Source of the DNA: Bhargavaea cecembensis
GTDB taxonomy: Bacteria > Bacillota > Bacilli > Bacillales_A > Planococcaceae
Assembly: GCF_001619585.1 (NCBI RefSeq)
Contig: NZ_LQNT01000009.1
Location: forward strand, 310,001-374,000
DNA: 64,000 bases
Direction of reading: 5' to 3'
The number at the start of each line of letters is the position of its first letter. The first letter of the stretch is position 1. Made by a program: the position numbers and the translations under genes. A model generated the notes under the pieces. It saw nothing but the letters and a program-made list of their open reading frames with translations, did no database searches and had not been told where the DNA came from. Positions 56,806 through 64,000 of this stretch are shown here, in pieces.

Positions 56806-57734
56806 GCACCGCCTCCTTTCGTCAGTGACAGGAACACGTCTTCAAGGTCGGTTTCCTCTTCGGAAAAAGAGCGGATTCCGAGCGGGCTTGCAGCGGCTGC
56901 TGCAAGCAGTTCCTCCTGGTCCTGCTGTGAGCCGCTGAACGAGAATGCTACCTCGCCTGCCTCGTCGTCCCTTATGAGTGCCGAAACAAACGGCCTTTCC
57001 TCGAAGAATCCGGCCGCCGCAGCAGCAGGACCGTTCAGCTTCACAACGATCACCCGGTCCCCTTTCATCATAGAGTGGATTTCACGTACGGATTGCCTGG
57101 CAAGCAGGCGGCCCCGGTCGATCACGCCGATCTCGTCGCACATCTCCGCCAGTTCCGGGAGGATATGGGAAGAGATGAGGATGGTTTTGTCCATGTCCTT
57201 CAGCCGCTTCATAATCTCCCTCATTTCGACCCTCGCCCTCGGATCGAGCCCGGATGCCGGTTCATCGAGAATCAGCACTTTTGGGTCATGGATCAGGCTG
57301 CGGGCCAGACAAAGCCGCTGCTTCATCCCGCGTGACAGGGAATCGACATAGGCATCCCGCTTTTCCGAAAGATTCACCAATTCCAGCAGCTGGCCGATCA
57401 GCGTCTTGCGGCTTCCGGCCGAAATCCCGTAGCTGGCTGCGTAAAAGTCCAGGTACTCCTCGGTTTTCAGCTGGTCATAAACTCCGAAAAAGTCCGGCAT
57501 GTAGCCGATGAGCCTGCGCACTTCTGCAGGGGAAGTGCGCACACTGTATCCCCCCACGAAGGCATCGCCCGAAGTCGGCGGGAGCAGGGTCGCCAGTATC
57601 GAGAACGTCGTCGACTTCCCGGCGCCGTTTGCACCGACAAAACCGAATACGCTTCCTTCCCCGACTTCCAGATTCAGATCATGCAGGGCACGGAATGACC
57701 CGTAAGACTTGGTCAGGTTCCTTGTCTCGATCAT
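56802..57734 (-). CDS. ABC transporter ATP-binding protein
   Basis: 310 residues. Walker A FVGANGAGKSTTFSIL, signature SLSRGMKQRLCLARSLI, Walker B KVLILDEPASGLDPRARVE, H-loop ISSHILPEL. The C-terminal extension (about 215-305) is of the kind seen in ABC-2 ATPases. Overlaps its neighbours by 4 bp on both sides. Confidence 0.92.
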   Translation of the reverse strand: MIETRNLTKSYGSFRALHDLNLEVGEGSVFGFVGANGAGKSTTFSILATLLPPTSGDAFVGGYSVRTSPAEVRRLIGYMPDFFGVYDQLKTEEYLDFYAASYGISAGSRKTLIGQLLELVNLSEKRDAYVDSLSRGMKQRLCLARSLIHDPKVLILDEPASGLDPRARVEMREIMKRLKDMDKTILISSHILPELAEMCDEIGVIDRGRLLARQSVREIHSMMKGDRVIVVKLNGPAAAAAGFFEERPFVSALIRDDEAGEVAFSFSGSQQDQEELLAAAAASPLGIRSFSEEETDLEDVFLSLTKGGGA

Positions 57735-60067
57735 GGCGATGCCACTCCTTCCAATTCAATTTCAGGCAGCCTGGCGGCTCTGCCGTCGGGCGGGCTCTCG
57801 ATGCGGAACCGGAAAGCACCATCATCCTGCCCGAAATAGTCCGGCGCCGGATCCAGTGCATTCATGCCGGCTGTTAGCTCTTCAAATTCGCCGGAAGACC
57901 GGTTAAGAATGGAAACTCCGGCCCCTGCGGAGACACGGACACTGAGTGAGGTCCATGCGATTTCCGGTTGTGAATAGGTTTCCGGAACGGATGGCTCATA
58001 AAGGAACGTCCCCGGTGACAGGAACAGCTTACCGTCCGGATACTTCTCCGCATACCCGTCCGGATGCTCCGGAGAAATGGGCCCGCTGATGACGGAGGAC
58101 GGGATGCTGAACGGCCCGGACATCCGGATTTCCGGATCAAACGGCTGCACGATGACCGAAACCGAGCTGTATTCCGGATTCCCTTCCAGACTGACTTGGG
58201 CAAGCGGAGAGGAGGTATGTCCGATCAGCACCGGACGCCTTCCATCCAGATAGGATCCGGCCGCCTGCACCATATTTCCGGCCCTCCCATCATCCGGATT
58301 TCCATAGCGGGTTCCGGCGGGACCGGATCCCGCTGTTGAAACTGCAGGGTACAGCCCGCTTCCAGGCACTTCCACATCAATCTCCATGGCCTCTCCGGCC
58401 TCCAGATCACCGAGTGCGATCAAACCTGTGCCGCTCCAGACAGAGACATCCCGCAGTCGGAACGGAAATCCATTGGTGATTGTACCGGTAAGCCTGCCGC
58501 CTGAAACGGTGAGCTCACCAGCCAGACTGCCTGCATCCTCAATCCGGGTTTCGCCATGGACCGTGCGGACCGACCAGAACGGCATGGACCTGAGTGTCAG
58601 TAATGTTCCCTGCGTTGTTTGTTCCGCAACTGCATGCCCGAAGCTGCCGGAGCCGCCGGAAAAGGGAGTACTCCTCCCTGCGGCGGAAAGGGTCATCGGA
58701 GATGATGCGGCAACCTCCAGATCACCTCCCCGATTTGTCAAAACGGAACCCGTATACACGCCCGACAGTGTTCCGCTGCCGTCGGAAAAGAACAGGGCCG
58801 CCTGCCTGAATTGGGGATGGAACAACCGGTCTTTTGCACCGTAGGAGAAAATCCCCGCAGAGATCAGGACAGCAGCTGCCGGGATGATCCACCACGCCTG
58901 CTCTCTCCGGTCTCTTCTTCTTAGGACATAGTAAAGGACAGGCCCGATCAGGATAATATAGAGCATCACAATGAGGATGATGGCGGCCGCAGGAATCCTG
59001 AAGGTCTCGAAACGCTCCGTTGCGCTTTTGCCCAGCTGGACAAAATCACTTTCGGGGTCTCCGTACATGCCGGAATAAGCGGCAGCGGTTCCCGGCATGC
59101 CCGAAAGGATCCCGCCAATGAAGCTGGCGGTGTCCGGGGCGGAAGCCAACGGTTCATCCCCGAATGAAAATGCCGTCTGGACGATTTTTCCCGCCCCATA
59201 TTCAGAGAACGCAGCAAGTACCCGGCCTTCCCATTCTCCAAGTGATTGTGCCCCGTCTTTTAATGTCACCTTGAATGCCGGTACAGCTGTTTCTGTGCCT
59301 GATTCCCGCAGTGCCTCAGGCGGCAATTCTGACCTGCCCTGCTGTTCAAGCGGCAATGCTCCGCTGAACATTCCGGCATCTGCCGGGTCATCGGTCATTC
59401 CGATAAGGAGCGTTGCCCCTTCACGGATGCGGCCGGCAATGGCCTCCTGATCGTTTTTTGAGAGCCCCGCCAACATCCCGTCATCTGCGATGATCAGGTC
59501 CGCCGCCTCCCAGCCGCCCGCATCAGCCGGAAGGATCGCACTCCTGCCAAGCGGCCCGATGACCTCGGACTCCGGCGTACCGCCGAAGTTCAGGTCCCTG
59601 ATTCCCAAAAGCCGATCAGCGCTTTCGGCAAGAGCAACCACAAACGAGGTTTCCGTATAGTAAAAGTTCACATTCGGACGTCGGTCGCCTTTATAGGCGA
59701 CTTTCCGGCCGCTCCTCCAGTCCCCTTCAAAAAAGCGGAATTGCTGTTCCGTAAAGGAGTAGGAATTTACCGAATCCACCGTCACCCGCACCGTTTCTGT
59801 TTCACCCGTTCCGATATTCAGAGCGACTGCCCGGGCGGTGCCAGATTCATAGACATCACTGAAATCGACGATCAGGTCCCCTTCGAACGGATCTCCCTCA
59901 TTCCGGATCTCAACCACGACCGGCATGCCTCTTCCTTCCTTTGCCTTCCCGTCAATGCCGCCTGTGGCCTTGACGGTCAGTTCAGGCGCCGCCGCAGCCG
60001 GCCCTGCCCCCAACATCACGGCCACCGCAAACATCAATAAAGCCGTCCCCCATTTTACTGCTCTCAA
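57731..60067 (-). CDS. Large exported membrane protein of unknown function, first gene of the MoxR/VWA/ABC operon
   Basis: About 778 residues. Signal peptide (ALLMFAVAVMLGAGPAAAAP), a beta-rich ectodomain (30-365; LTVKATGGIDGKAKEGRGMP, VVEIRNEGDPFEGDLIVDFS) that includes a GATase-like stretch (DLIIADDGMLAGLS), two helices at about 370-415 (AAAIILIVMLYIILIGPVLYY; WIIPAAAVLISAGIFSYG), then a second beta-rich region to the end. The ATG at 60076 has AAAGGGG directly abutting it, so I prefer the TTG at 60067, which is 9 nt away. No assigned family. Its end overlaps the ATPase gene by 4 bp. It lies 63 bp after ccpC with no visible terminator between. Confidence 0.75.
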   Translation of the reverse strand: MRAVKWGTALLMFAVAVMLGAGPAAAAPELTVKATGGIDGKAKEGRGMPVVVEIRNEGDPFEGDLIVDFSDVYESGTARAVALNIGTGETETVRVTVDSVNSYSFTEQQFRFFEGDWRSGRKVAYKGDRRPNVNFYYTETSFVVALAESADRLLGIRDLNFGGTPESEVIGPLGRSAILPADAGGWEAADLIIADDGMLAGLSKNDQEAIAGRIREGATLLIGMTDDPADAGMFSGALPLEQQGRSELPPEALRESGTETAVPAFKVTLKDGAQSLGEWEGRVLAAFSEYGAGKIVQTAFSFGDEPLASAPDTASFIGGILSGMPGTAAAYSGMYGDPESDFVQLGKSATERFETFRIPAAAIILIVMLYIILIGPVLYYVLRRRDRREQAWWIIPAAAVLISAGIFSYGAKDRLFHPQFRQAALFFSDGSGTLSGVYTGSVLTNRGGDLEVAASSPMTLSAAGRSTPFSGGSGSFGHAVAEQTTQGTLLTLRSMPFWSVRTVHGETRIEDAGSLAGELTVSGGRLTGTITNGFPFRLRDVSVWSGTGLIALGDLEAGEAMEIDVEVPGSGLYPAVSTAGSGPAGTRYGNPDDGRAGNMVQAAGSYLDGRRPVLIGHTSSPLAQVSLEGNPEYSSVSVIVQPFDPEIRMSGPFSIPSSVISGPISPEHPDGYAEKYPDGKLFLSPGTFLYEPSVPETYSQPEIAWTSLSVRVSAGAGVSILNRSSGEFEELTAGMNALDPAPDYFGQDDGAFRFRIESPPDGRAARLPEIELEGVASP

Positions 60068-60130
60068 CTGCCCCATCCCCTTTAGCTCAGCTGTTCTTTG
60101 TGACGTTTCTTCGCTTGTCCTGGTTCCGGT

Positions 60131-61009
60131 TTACTTGACCCGCTCCGCGTGCCGGAGCGCTATTTTTTTGAAAGCCTCGACCTGCGGGAGGGCGAGGGCC
60201 TGCTCATAGCCGATCAGCCAGGTGTCCCGAGTCAGCTCGAACCGGTCATCTCCGTCAGTTAGCGGGATCTTGTTGACCGGGTCATCTTCACGGAGTGTGA
60301 TGGAGGGAAGCACGGCATAGCCGATCCCATTCACGGCTAGCTGCCGGCACGTTTCAATCTGATCCACGATGATCTGACGGCCGGGACTGGACTGGAAATG
60401 CCGCCGCCACCATTCCCTGATCTCCTCGTAGTAGTCCGAGTCGCTCTTGAACTGCACAAACGGCCTTTCCGTTTCGGGAATTTCATCGACGGAGCGGATC
60501 ACCTTGTCCACGAGATAAAGATGATCCCTGAACAGATGTACCTTGGCCCCCTTCCAGTCGGAATGTCCGCGGACAATGCCGACATGGGCTTCTCCCTCAT
60601 GAAGGGCCCTCACGATTTCCGAGCTCCATCCGGTCATCAGGGAAATCTTCGCATCCGGATATTCGGTGACAAACTCCTTCAGCACTGCCGGCAGCCAGGT
60701 CTGCCCGACAATTGAGGCGCAGGCAATCTTGAGTGTCCCGTGCACCTTATGCACCATAGCCTGAAGGGTCTCTGTTACTTCCTCATACCGGGCAAGTGTC
60801 TCCTTCGCAAACTGGATGACATGCTCACCGGCAGGCGTCGGGATCAGCCCTTTCGATGACCGGATAAACAGCGGTGCGCCCCATTCTTTTTCGATGGACC
60901 GGAGCCGCTGGGAAAGTGCAGGCTGCGATATAAATAGCCGATCCGATGCTTTGCGCATATTCCCTTCCTCGGCCAGCGTCTTGATGATATTGAATTCATT
61001 CACGTTCAT
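60131..61009 (-). CDS. ccpC: LysR-type regulator CcpC
   Basis: 292 residues. N-terminal winged HTH NMRKASDRLFISQPALSQRL, then an effector domain with CASIVGQTWLPAVLKEFV, GWSSEIVRALHEGEAHVGIV, DWKGAKVHLF, FVQFKSDSDYYEEIREWW and VDQIETCRQLAVNGIGYAVL, all closely like B. subtilis CcpC (YkuM), the citrate-responsive regulator of citZ and citB. I placed the start at 61009 (AAGGG 9 nt upstream); 61039 is unsupported. ykuL lies just upstream as in B. subtilis. Confidence 0.93.
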   Translation of the reverse strand: MNVNEFNIIKTLAEEGNMRKASDRLFISQPALSQRLRSIEKEWGAPLFIRSSKGLIPTPAGEHVIQFAKETLARYEEVTETLQAMVHKVHGTLKIACASIVGQTWLPAVLKEFVTEYPDAKISLMTGWSSEIVRALHEGEAHVGIVRGHSDWKGAKVHLFRDHLYLVDKVIRSVDEIPETERPFVQFKSDSDYYEEIREWWRRHFQSSPGRQIIVDQIETCRQLAVNGIGYAVLPSITLREDDPVNKIPLTDGDDRFELTRDTWLIGYEQALALPQVEAFKKIALRHAERVK

Positions 61010-61141
61010 CGCGTTCAACCCTTCCTGTAAACCGGACAAAAACCGGTCTATCCCTTTATTCCCCTTTTTCGGCGGAGCACCTCCGCCTTCCAGGCGGAAA
61101 AGGGAATTTCTATTGATTCTGCTCCGGAAAATCCCGGAATA

Positions 61142-61172
61142 TAAAAATCGGTTCCGGACAGATCCGGAACCG
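61142..61172 (-). terminator. ykuL terminator
   Basis: CGGTTCCGGA (61149-61158) / TCCGGAACCG (61163-61172), 4-nt loop, followed on the minus strand by ATTTTTA. Confidence 0.85.
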
Positions 61173-61177
61173 ACTGA

Positions 61178-61621
61178 TCAACGCGGCATCGTATAGACCG
61201 CTTTTTTCAGTTTCTTCATCAGAACCCGGCGTGTCATGATTCCGGCGAACATGCCTTCCTCATCTTCGACGCACAGGAACGGATGGTTGATAAGCAGATC
61301 GAACACCCTTCTGAATTCGGTATCGATCCCCACAATCGGAAGATCTGTCTGCATCAATTCATCGACTTTCATATCGGACAGCCGCTCGTATTCAATCCTC
61401 TCCAGACCGAGAATCGACTCGGTAATCATCCCCATGCTGAGCAGACCTCTCAGCCGGTATTCATGATCCAGTACCGGGATTGCCGAATAACCAGTCTTCG
61501 TCAGTACAAGAAGCGCATGTTCGGCATTGTTCCCGACCTGGACATGGGCGACTTTTTCTGATGAGATGACATGGTCACGGATGGGCTCGTGAAGAAATTC
61601 TGTGTTGTTAACGGAAATCAT
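61178..61621 (-). CDS. ykuL: CBS-domain protein YkuL (CbpB/DarB), c-di-AMP sensor family
   Basis: 147 residues, two CBS motifs (HALLVLTKTGYSAIPVLDHE and RRVFDLLINHPFLCVEDEEG). B. subtilis YkuL (DarB) and Listeria CbpB bind c-di-AMP; apo-DarB stimulates Rel and pyruvate carboxylase in B. subtilis. pycA is in this window, 43 kb away, so both partners are present. Adjacent to ccpC as in B. subtilis. Confidence 0.9.
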   Translation of the reverse strand: MISVNNTEFLHEPIRDHVISSEKVAHVQVGNNAEHALLVLTKTGYSAIPVLDHEYRLRGLLSMGMITESILGLERIEYERLSDMKVDELMQTDLPIVGIDTEFRRVFDLLINHPFLCVEDEEGMFAGIMTRRVLMKKLKKAVYTMPR

Positions 61622-61707
61622 TTAGGATCCGACCCCTTTGTCAACCTTCAATTTTTGGTTTCCCCATCTCCATCATATCATACCCGGCATCCGGCTGACG
61701 AGCTTAC

Positions 61708-61751
61708 AAAAAACAGGATGCCCGGGTATCTGCCGCTTCCCGGGCATCCTG
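61708..61751 (-). terminator. Terminator after the small membrane protein gene
   Basis: CAGGATGCCCGGG (61714-61726) / CCCGGGCATCCTG (61739-61751), followed on the minus strand by TTTTTTG. Confidence 0.88.
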
Positions 61752-61758
61752 TATGAGG

Positions 61759-61989
61759 TTAATATGTCACGGCATAATAAAAGATGACAAACCCGATAAA
61801 CACCGCCGAAACCGCGATGACGATCAGAATCGGGTTCAGCGCGTACGGATGGTCCCTGACCTCATCCGCAATTTGGTCTTCGCCATTTTCCGTCTCTGCC
61901 ACGGTCCGGTCCATTCTCCTGAACGAAGCGAGCCCAATGGCGAGAATCAACAGCGACACCGCTATCGTCGGCCACAACCAGATATCCAT
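61759..61989 (-). CDS. Small two-helix membrane protein, unknown function
   Basis: 76 residues starting MDIWLWPTIAVSLLILAIG, then a charged loop (RRMDRTVAETENGEDQIADE) and a second helix (ILIVIAVSAVFIGFVIFYYA). AAGGAGG 7 nt before the ATG at 61989. The longer frame to 62160 overlaps the divergent ykyB start and is rejected. No family recognised. Confidence 0.7.
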   Translation of the reverse strand: MDIWLWPTIAVSLLILAIGLASFRRMDRTVAETENGEDQIADEVRDHPYALNPILIVIAVSAVFIGFVIFYYAVTY

Positions 61990-62117
61990 TCCATTGCCTC
62001 CTTCCCGTTTTCCGTTAACCTGTCCGAATTTCTGCTGATTCATTCTGCTTCTGTGAAATCGTGTCCGGACATGATAGGATGGATGCAAATCATGCAATGA
62101 GAACGGAGGAAAACGGG

Positions 62118-62639
62118 ATGGCCAACAGTCTGTATAACCAGGAACAGCTGGCCGGGGCAATCTATATCATCAACAAGCATGCCAAGACCGCACCGGACAA
62201 TGAATTTCTGTACAAGCTGAAAAGAGCGGCTCTTATGAAGATGATGGCAGACGGTTTTGCAGAAAAGGTCGGGCTCCAATCTGTCCCAAATCCGAAGTTC
62301 AGCCGAAGACAGTCGGCGGTCCTCATTACATGCGGTGAATTTCATTTTCACCTGCCGCCGACCCGTGATGAAATAAAAACACTCCCCCATCTCGGTGAGC
62401 CGGATCCGGACTACCGGAATCCGAAGGTACGCCTCGGGCTAAAGGCAGCCAAGCACCTTCTTCAGGAATATACCGGACTCACACCCGGGGATTCCGGGCG
62501 GACATCGCCCGATAGCCAGTCAGGGAATTCGCCGGCACGGGACCTTTCATCAAGGAATGAATCGAAAAATTTTCCTGTTGCGGGCCGGCGAAACCAGAAA
62601 CCGGCGCCTCCCCGGCACCGCTCCTGGTTTGACCAATGA
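62118..62639 (+). CDS. ykyB: YkyB family protein
   Basis: 173 residues. Conserved IYIINKHAKTAPDNEFLYKL, PNPKFSRRQSAVLITCGEFH, FHLPPTRDEIKTLPHLGEPD match YkyB of B. subtilis (about 154 residues, function unknown). The C-terminal ~45 residues are Ser/Pro/Arg-rich and probably disordered (SGRTSPDSQSGNSPARD). ACGGAGGAAAAC precedes the ATG at 62118. Confidence 0.88.
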   Translation: MANSLYNQEQLAGAIYIINKHAKTAPDNEFLYKLKRAALMKMMADGFAEKVGLQSVPNPKFSRRQSAVLITCGEFHFHLPPTRDEIKTLPHLGEPDPDYRNPKVRLGLKAAKHLLQEYTGLTPGDSGRTSPDSQSGNSPARDLSSRNESKNFPVAGRRNQKPAPPRHRSWFDQ

Positions 62640-62649
62640 CATTCTTGTG

Positions 62650-63510
62650 TTATTGATACACCTTGTAGAGAGCCTGTGTCCCCTCATTTTCCGAGCCGGT
62701 CTCGGCAAGTGCCGTGTACATCCGCTCTGCAAGCGCAACACCCGGAAGCTCGAGCCCCATCGCTTTTGATTCATCAAGTGCGATGCGGAGATCCTTCAGG
62801 AAATGCTTGATATAGAACCCCGGTTCAAAGTCTCCCTTCAGCATGCGTGGTGCCAGATTGCTGAGCGTCCAGGAGCCCGCCGCACCGGCTGATATTGACT
62901 TAAGTACACGCTCCGTGTCAAGCCCTGCCTTTCCTGCATAAGCAAGGGACTCACAGACACCGATCATGCTCGTTGCGATGACAATCTGATTTGACATTTT
63001 TACATGCTGTCCGGAACCGGCCGGCCCGTGGTGAACGATGTTTTGTCCGACCGCTTCCAGCAGCGGCAGAATCTCACGGAACGTGTCCTCAGGCCCTCCG
63101 CACATGATGGAAAGCGTCGCGTTTCGTGCACCGACATCTCCGCCCGAGACAGGTGCATCGATGGCCGCGCATCCTTTTGCTGCGGCTTCCTCTGCAATCC
63201 GTACTGCGAGCTTCGGTGACGAAGTCGTAAAATCGATGAGAATCGCCCCGCTCCGTACCGTACGGAAAATCCCCTGCTCCCCGAAGTAGACTTCCTGCAC
63301 GTCATGCGGATAGCCGACCATTGTCATGACGACATCTGCCCCGTCAGCCGCTTCTGAAGGACTGGCGACCCATGATGCACCTTTCCCCACGAGACTCTCT
63401 GCCTTCTCCCGTGTTCTTGTATAGACTGTCAGGCTGTGGCCGGCTTCCATCAGATGGCCGGCCATCGGGCCGCCCATCACACCTGCACCGATAAAAGCGA
63501 TTTTTTTCAT
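62650..63510 (-). CDS. ykwC: Beta-hydroxyacid dehydrogenase family oxidoreductase (YkwC-like)
   Basis: 286 residues. NAD(P) site AFIGAGVMGGPMAGHLMEAG, substrate loop DAPVSGGDVGARN, and catalytic Lys in SGQHVKMSNQIVIATSM. The 3-hydroxyisobutyrate / 2-hydroxy-3-oxopropionate dehydrogenase family; substrate not assigned. I chose the ATG at 63510 (AGAAGG upstream) over the GTG at 63516. Converges with ykyB 10 bp away. Confidence 0.88.
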   Translation of the reverse strand: MKKIAFIGAGVMGGPMAGHLMEAGHSLTVYTRTREKAESLVGKGASWVASPSEAADGADVVMTMVGYPHDVQEVYFGEQGIFRTVRSGAILIDFTTSSPKLAVRIAEEAAAKGCAAIDAPVSGGDVGARNATLSIMCGGPEDTFREILPLLEAVGQNIVHHGPAGSGQHVKMSNQIVIATSMIGVCESLAYAGKAGLDTERVLKSISAGAAGSWTLSNLAPRMLKGDFEPGFYIKHFLKDLRIALDESKAMGLELPGVALAERMYTALAETGSENEGTQALYKVYQ

Positions 63511-63574
63511 TTCCACCTTCTATCCCCCCATTCGTTTCCTCCATTGTAGCAAATGGGGATCGGAGAGAGCGCAC

Positions 63575-63606
63575 AAAAAAGGGACGGTCCGCATGGCGGT
63601 CCGTCC
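63575..63606 (-). terminator. Terminator downstream of the Spo0E-like gene
   Basis: GGACGGACCGC pairs with GCGGACCGTCC on the minus strand with one mismatch, followed by TTTTTTG. It lies about 110 nt past the Spo0E-like stop. Confidence 0.75.
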
Positions 63607-63715
63607 AAGTAAAGGGGGAAATGAGAATGTTGCTGTGTTCAAAAGTAATATATCCTGAATTTGGTCAGTCTAAACATCAGAAAATCATTTTTTTCATTTT
63701 CGCCGAAAGATTCCT

Positions 63716-63883
63716 TTATTCCGGGTTCTGCAGCATGGTCTGATCCAGGGCATACCGATTCATCAGTTCATCCAGCTGCCGGCTCAGCCCTATTGTTTCC
63801 GGATGCCCCCGCCCTTTTTCCCTTGCGCTGACGGCCATCCTCTCCCTCAAATTCTCAATCTGCTCTTCTTTGGACTGCTTCAT
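63716..63883 (-). CDS. Spo0E-like aspartyl-phosphate phosphatase
   Basis: 55 residues starting MKQSKEEQIENLRERMAVSA. The second helix carries IGLSRQLDELMNRY, the SxxLD...NxY signature of Spo0E-family phosphatases, which dephosphorylate Spo0A~P and delay sporulation. Which paralogue it is (Spo0E, YisI, YnzD or other) cannot be told. GGGAGG 5-6 nt upstream supports the ATG at 63883; the GTG at 63898 is on that site. Its presence implies an active or relict sporulation phosphorelay. Confidence 0.82.
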   Translation of the reverse strand: MKQSKEEQIENLRERMAVSAREKGRGHPETIGLSRQLDELMNRYALDQTMLQNPE

Positions 63884-63993
63884 AGAACCCTCCCTCACCG
63901 GGTCAGTATCATCACAAAAACTGCTAAAAATTCTTTACTCATAAGAGAATATAAGGCAAACTGTTAGTTAATCAACAGGAAGGGGCGATATGG

Positions 63994-64000
63994 ATGAAAA
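63994..64000 (+). CDS. Start of a further gene, cut by the window end
   Basis: GGAAGGGG is followed by ATG at 63990 (4 nt) and ATG at 63994 (8 nt, preferred). Only two to three codons are visible, so nothing can be said about the product. Confidence 0.4.

Noticed and set aside
61990-62160. 57-codon extension of the small two-helix protein
   Set aside because: It is antisense to the start of ykyB; AAGGAGG sets the start at 61989.
63616-63741. 41-codon ORF on the plus strand with a GGGGG box
   Set aside because: It overlaps the 3' end of the Spo0E-like gene in antisense and has unremarkable composition; probably chance, though RNA data could revive it.

Overview
The window looks like chromosomal core sequence from a Bacillales bacterium. 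Ribosome binding sites of the AGGAGG/AAGGGG type, sigma-A promoters, and genes restricted to this group (ylbF/ricF, ylaN, rpoY epsilon subunit, rnjA, ykuL, ykyB, a Spo0E-like phosphatase) support this. Base composition is visibly GC-rich for the order (I estimate above 50%), which would fit a high-GC member of the Planococcaceae such as Bhargavaea. That species-level guess is inference only. Most of the gene content corresponds, largely in mirrored order, to the ykyB-ykuL ... pdhABCD ... ctaA-G ... ylbF-ylbG part of the Bacillus subtilis map, with several insertions.

Layout. 1-7.2 kb: partial ylbG, a glycerophosphodiester phosphodiesterase, ylbF coupled to a MurE-type ligase, a stand-alone aspartokinase domain, ylbC, a yugN-like gene and an AI-2E-family permease. 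7.3-15.1 kb: the heme-copper oxidase locus (DUF420 protein, ctaG-F-E-D-C-B, and divergent ctaA with ResD-like boxes). 15.2-20.2 kb: pycA, ftsW, ylaN. 20.4-24.4 kb: small yla genes, typA, and a 756-bp gene-free stretch holding two copies of a structured repeat in inverted orientation. 24.4-29.3 kb: suhB, yktA/yktB, a flavin oxidoreductase and speA. 29.3-36.8 kb: a deacetylase lipoprotein, pdhABCD with a cre-like box just upstream of the pdhA promoter, ykyA and def. 36.9-42.5 kb: a Cof-type HAD phosphatase, a tiny autonomous gene for a 23-residue cationic peptide, rpoY-rnjA, a KtrC-type protein, a zinc-ribbon-like small protein and a divergent CorA-like membrane protein. 42.6-48.3 kb: an XRE-cupin regulator with potABCD, then an MFS exporter. 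48.4-60.1 kb: a tightly coupled eight-gene operon (large ectodomain membrane protein, ABC ATPase, ABC permease, low-complexity membrane protein, MoxR ATPase, DUF58 protein, two VWA membrane proteins). 60.1-64 kb: ccpC, ykuL/darB, a small membrane protein, ykyB, a ykwC-like dehydrogenase, a Spo0E-like phosphatase and the first codons of one more gene.

Functionally the window centres on central carbon and respiration (pyruvate dehydrogenase, pyruvate carboxylase, CcpC, caa3-type oxidase with heme A synthesis), polyamines (speA and potABCD), RNA metabolism (rnjA, rpoY, typA, ricF) and envelope biology (ftsW, Mur ligase, deacetylase, the MoxR/VWA/ABC system). The two best candidates for undescribed biology are the 23-residue cationic peptide gene at 37.7 kb, which has a consensus promoter, an ideal ribosome binding site and its own terminator, and the eight-gene MoxR/DUF58/VWA/ABC membrane system at 48.4-60.1 kb. 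No rRNA, tRNA, CRISPR array, transposase or prophage was seen.
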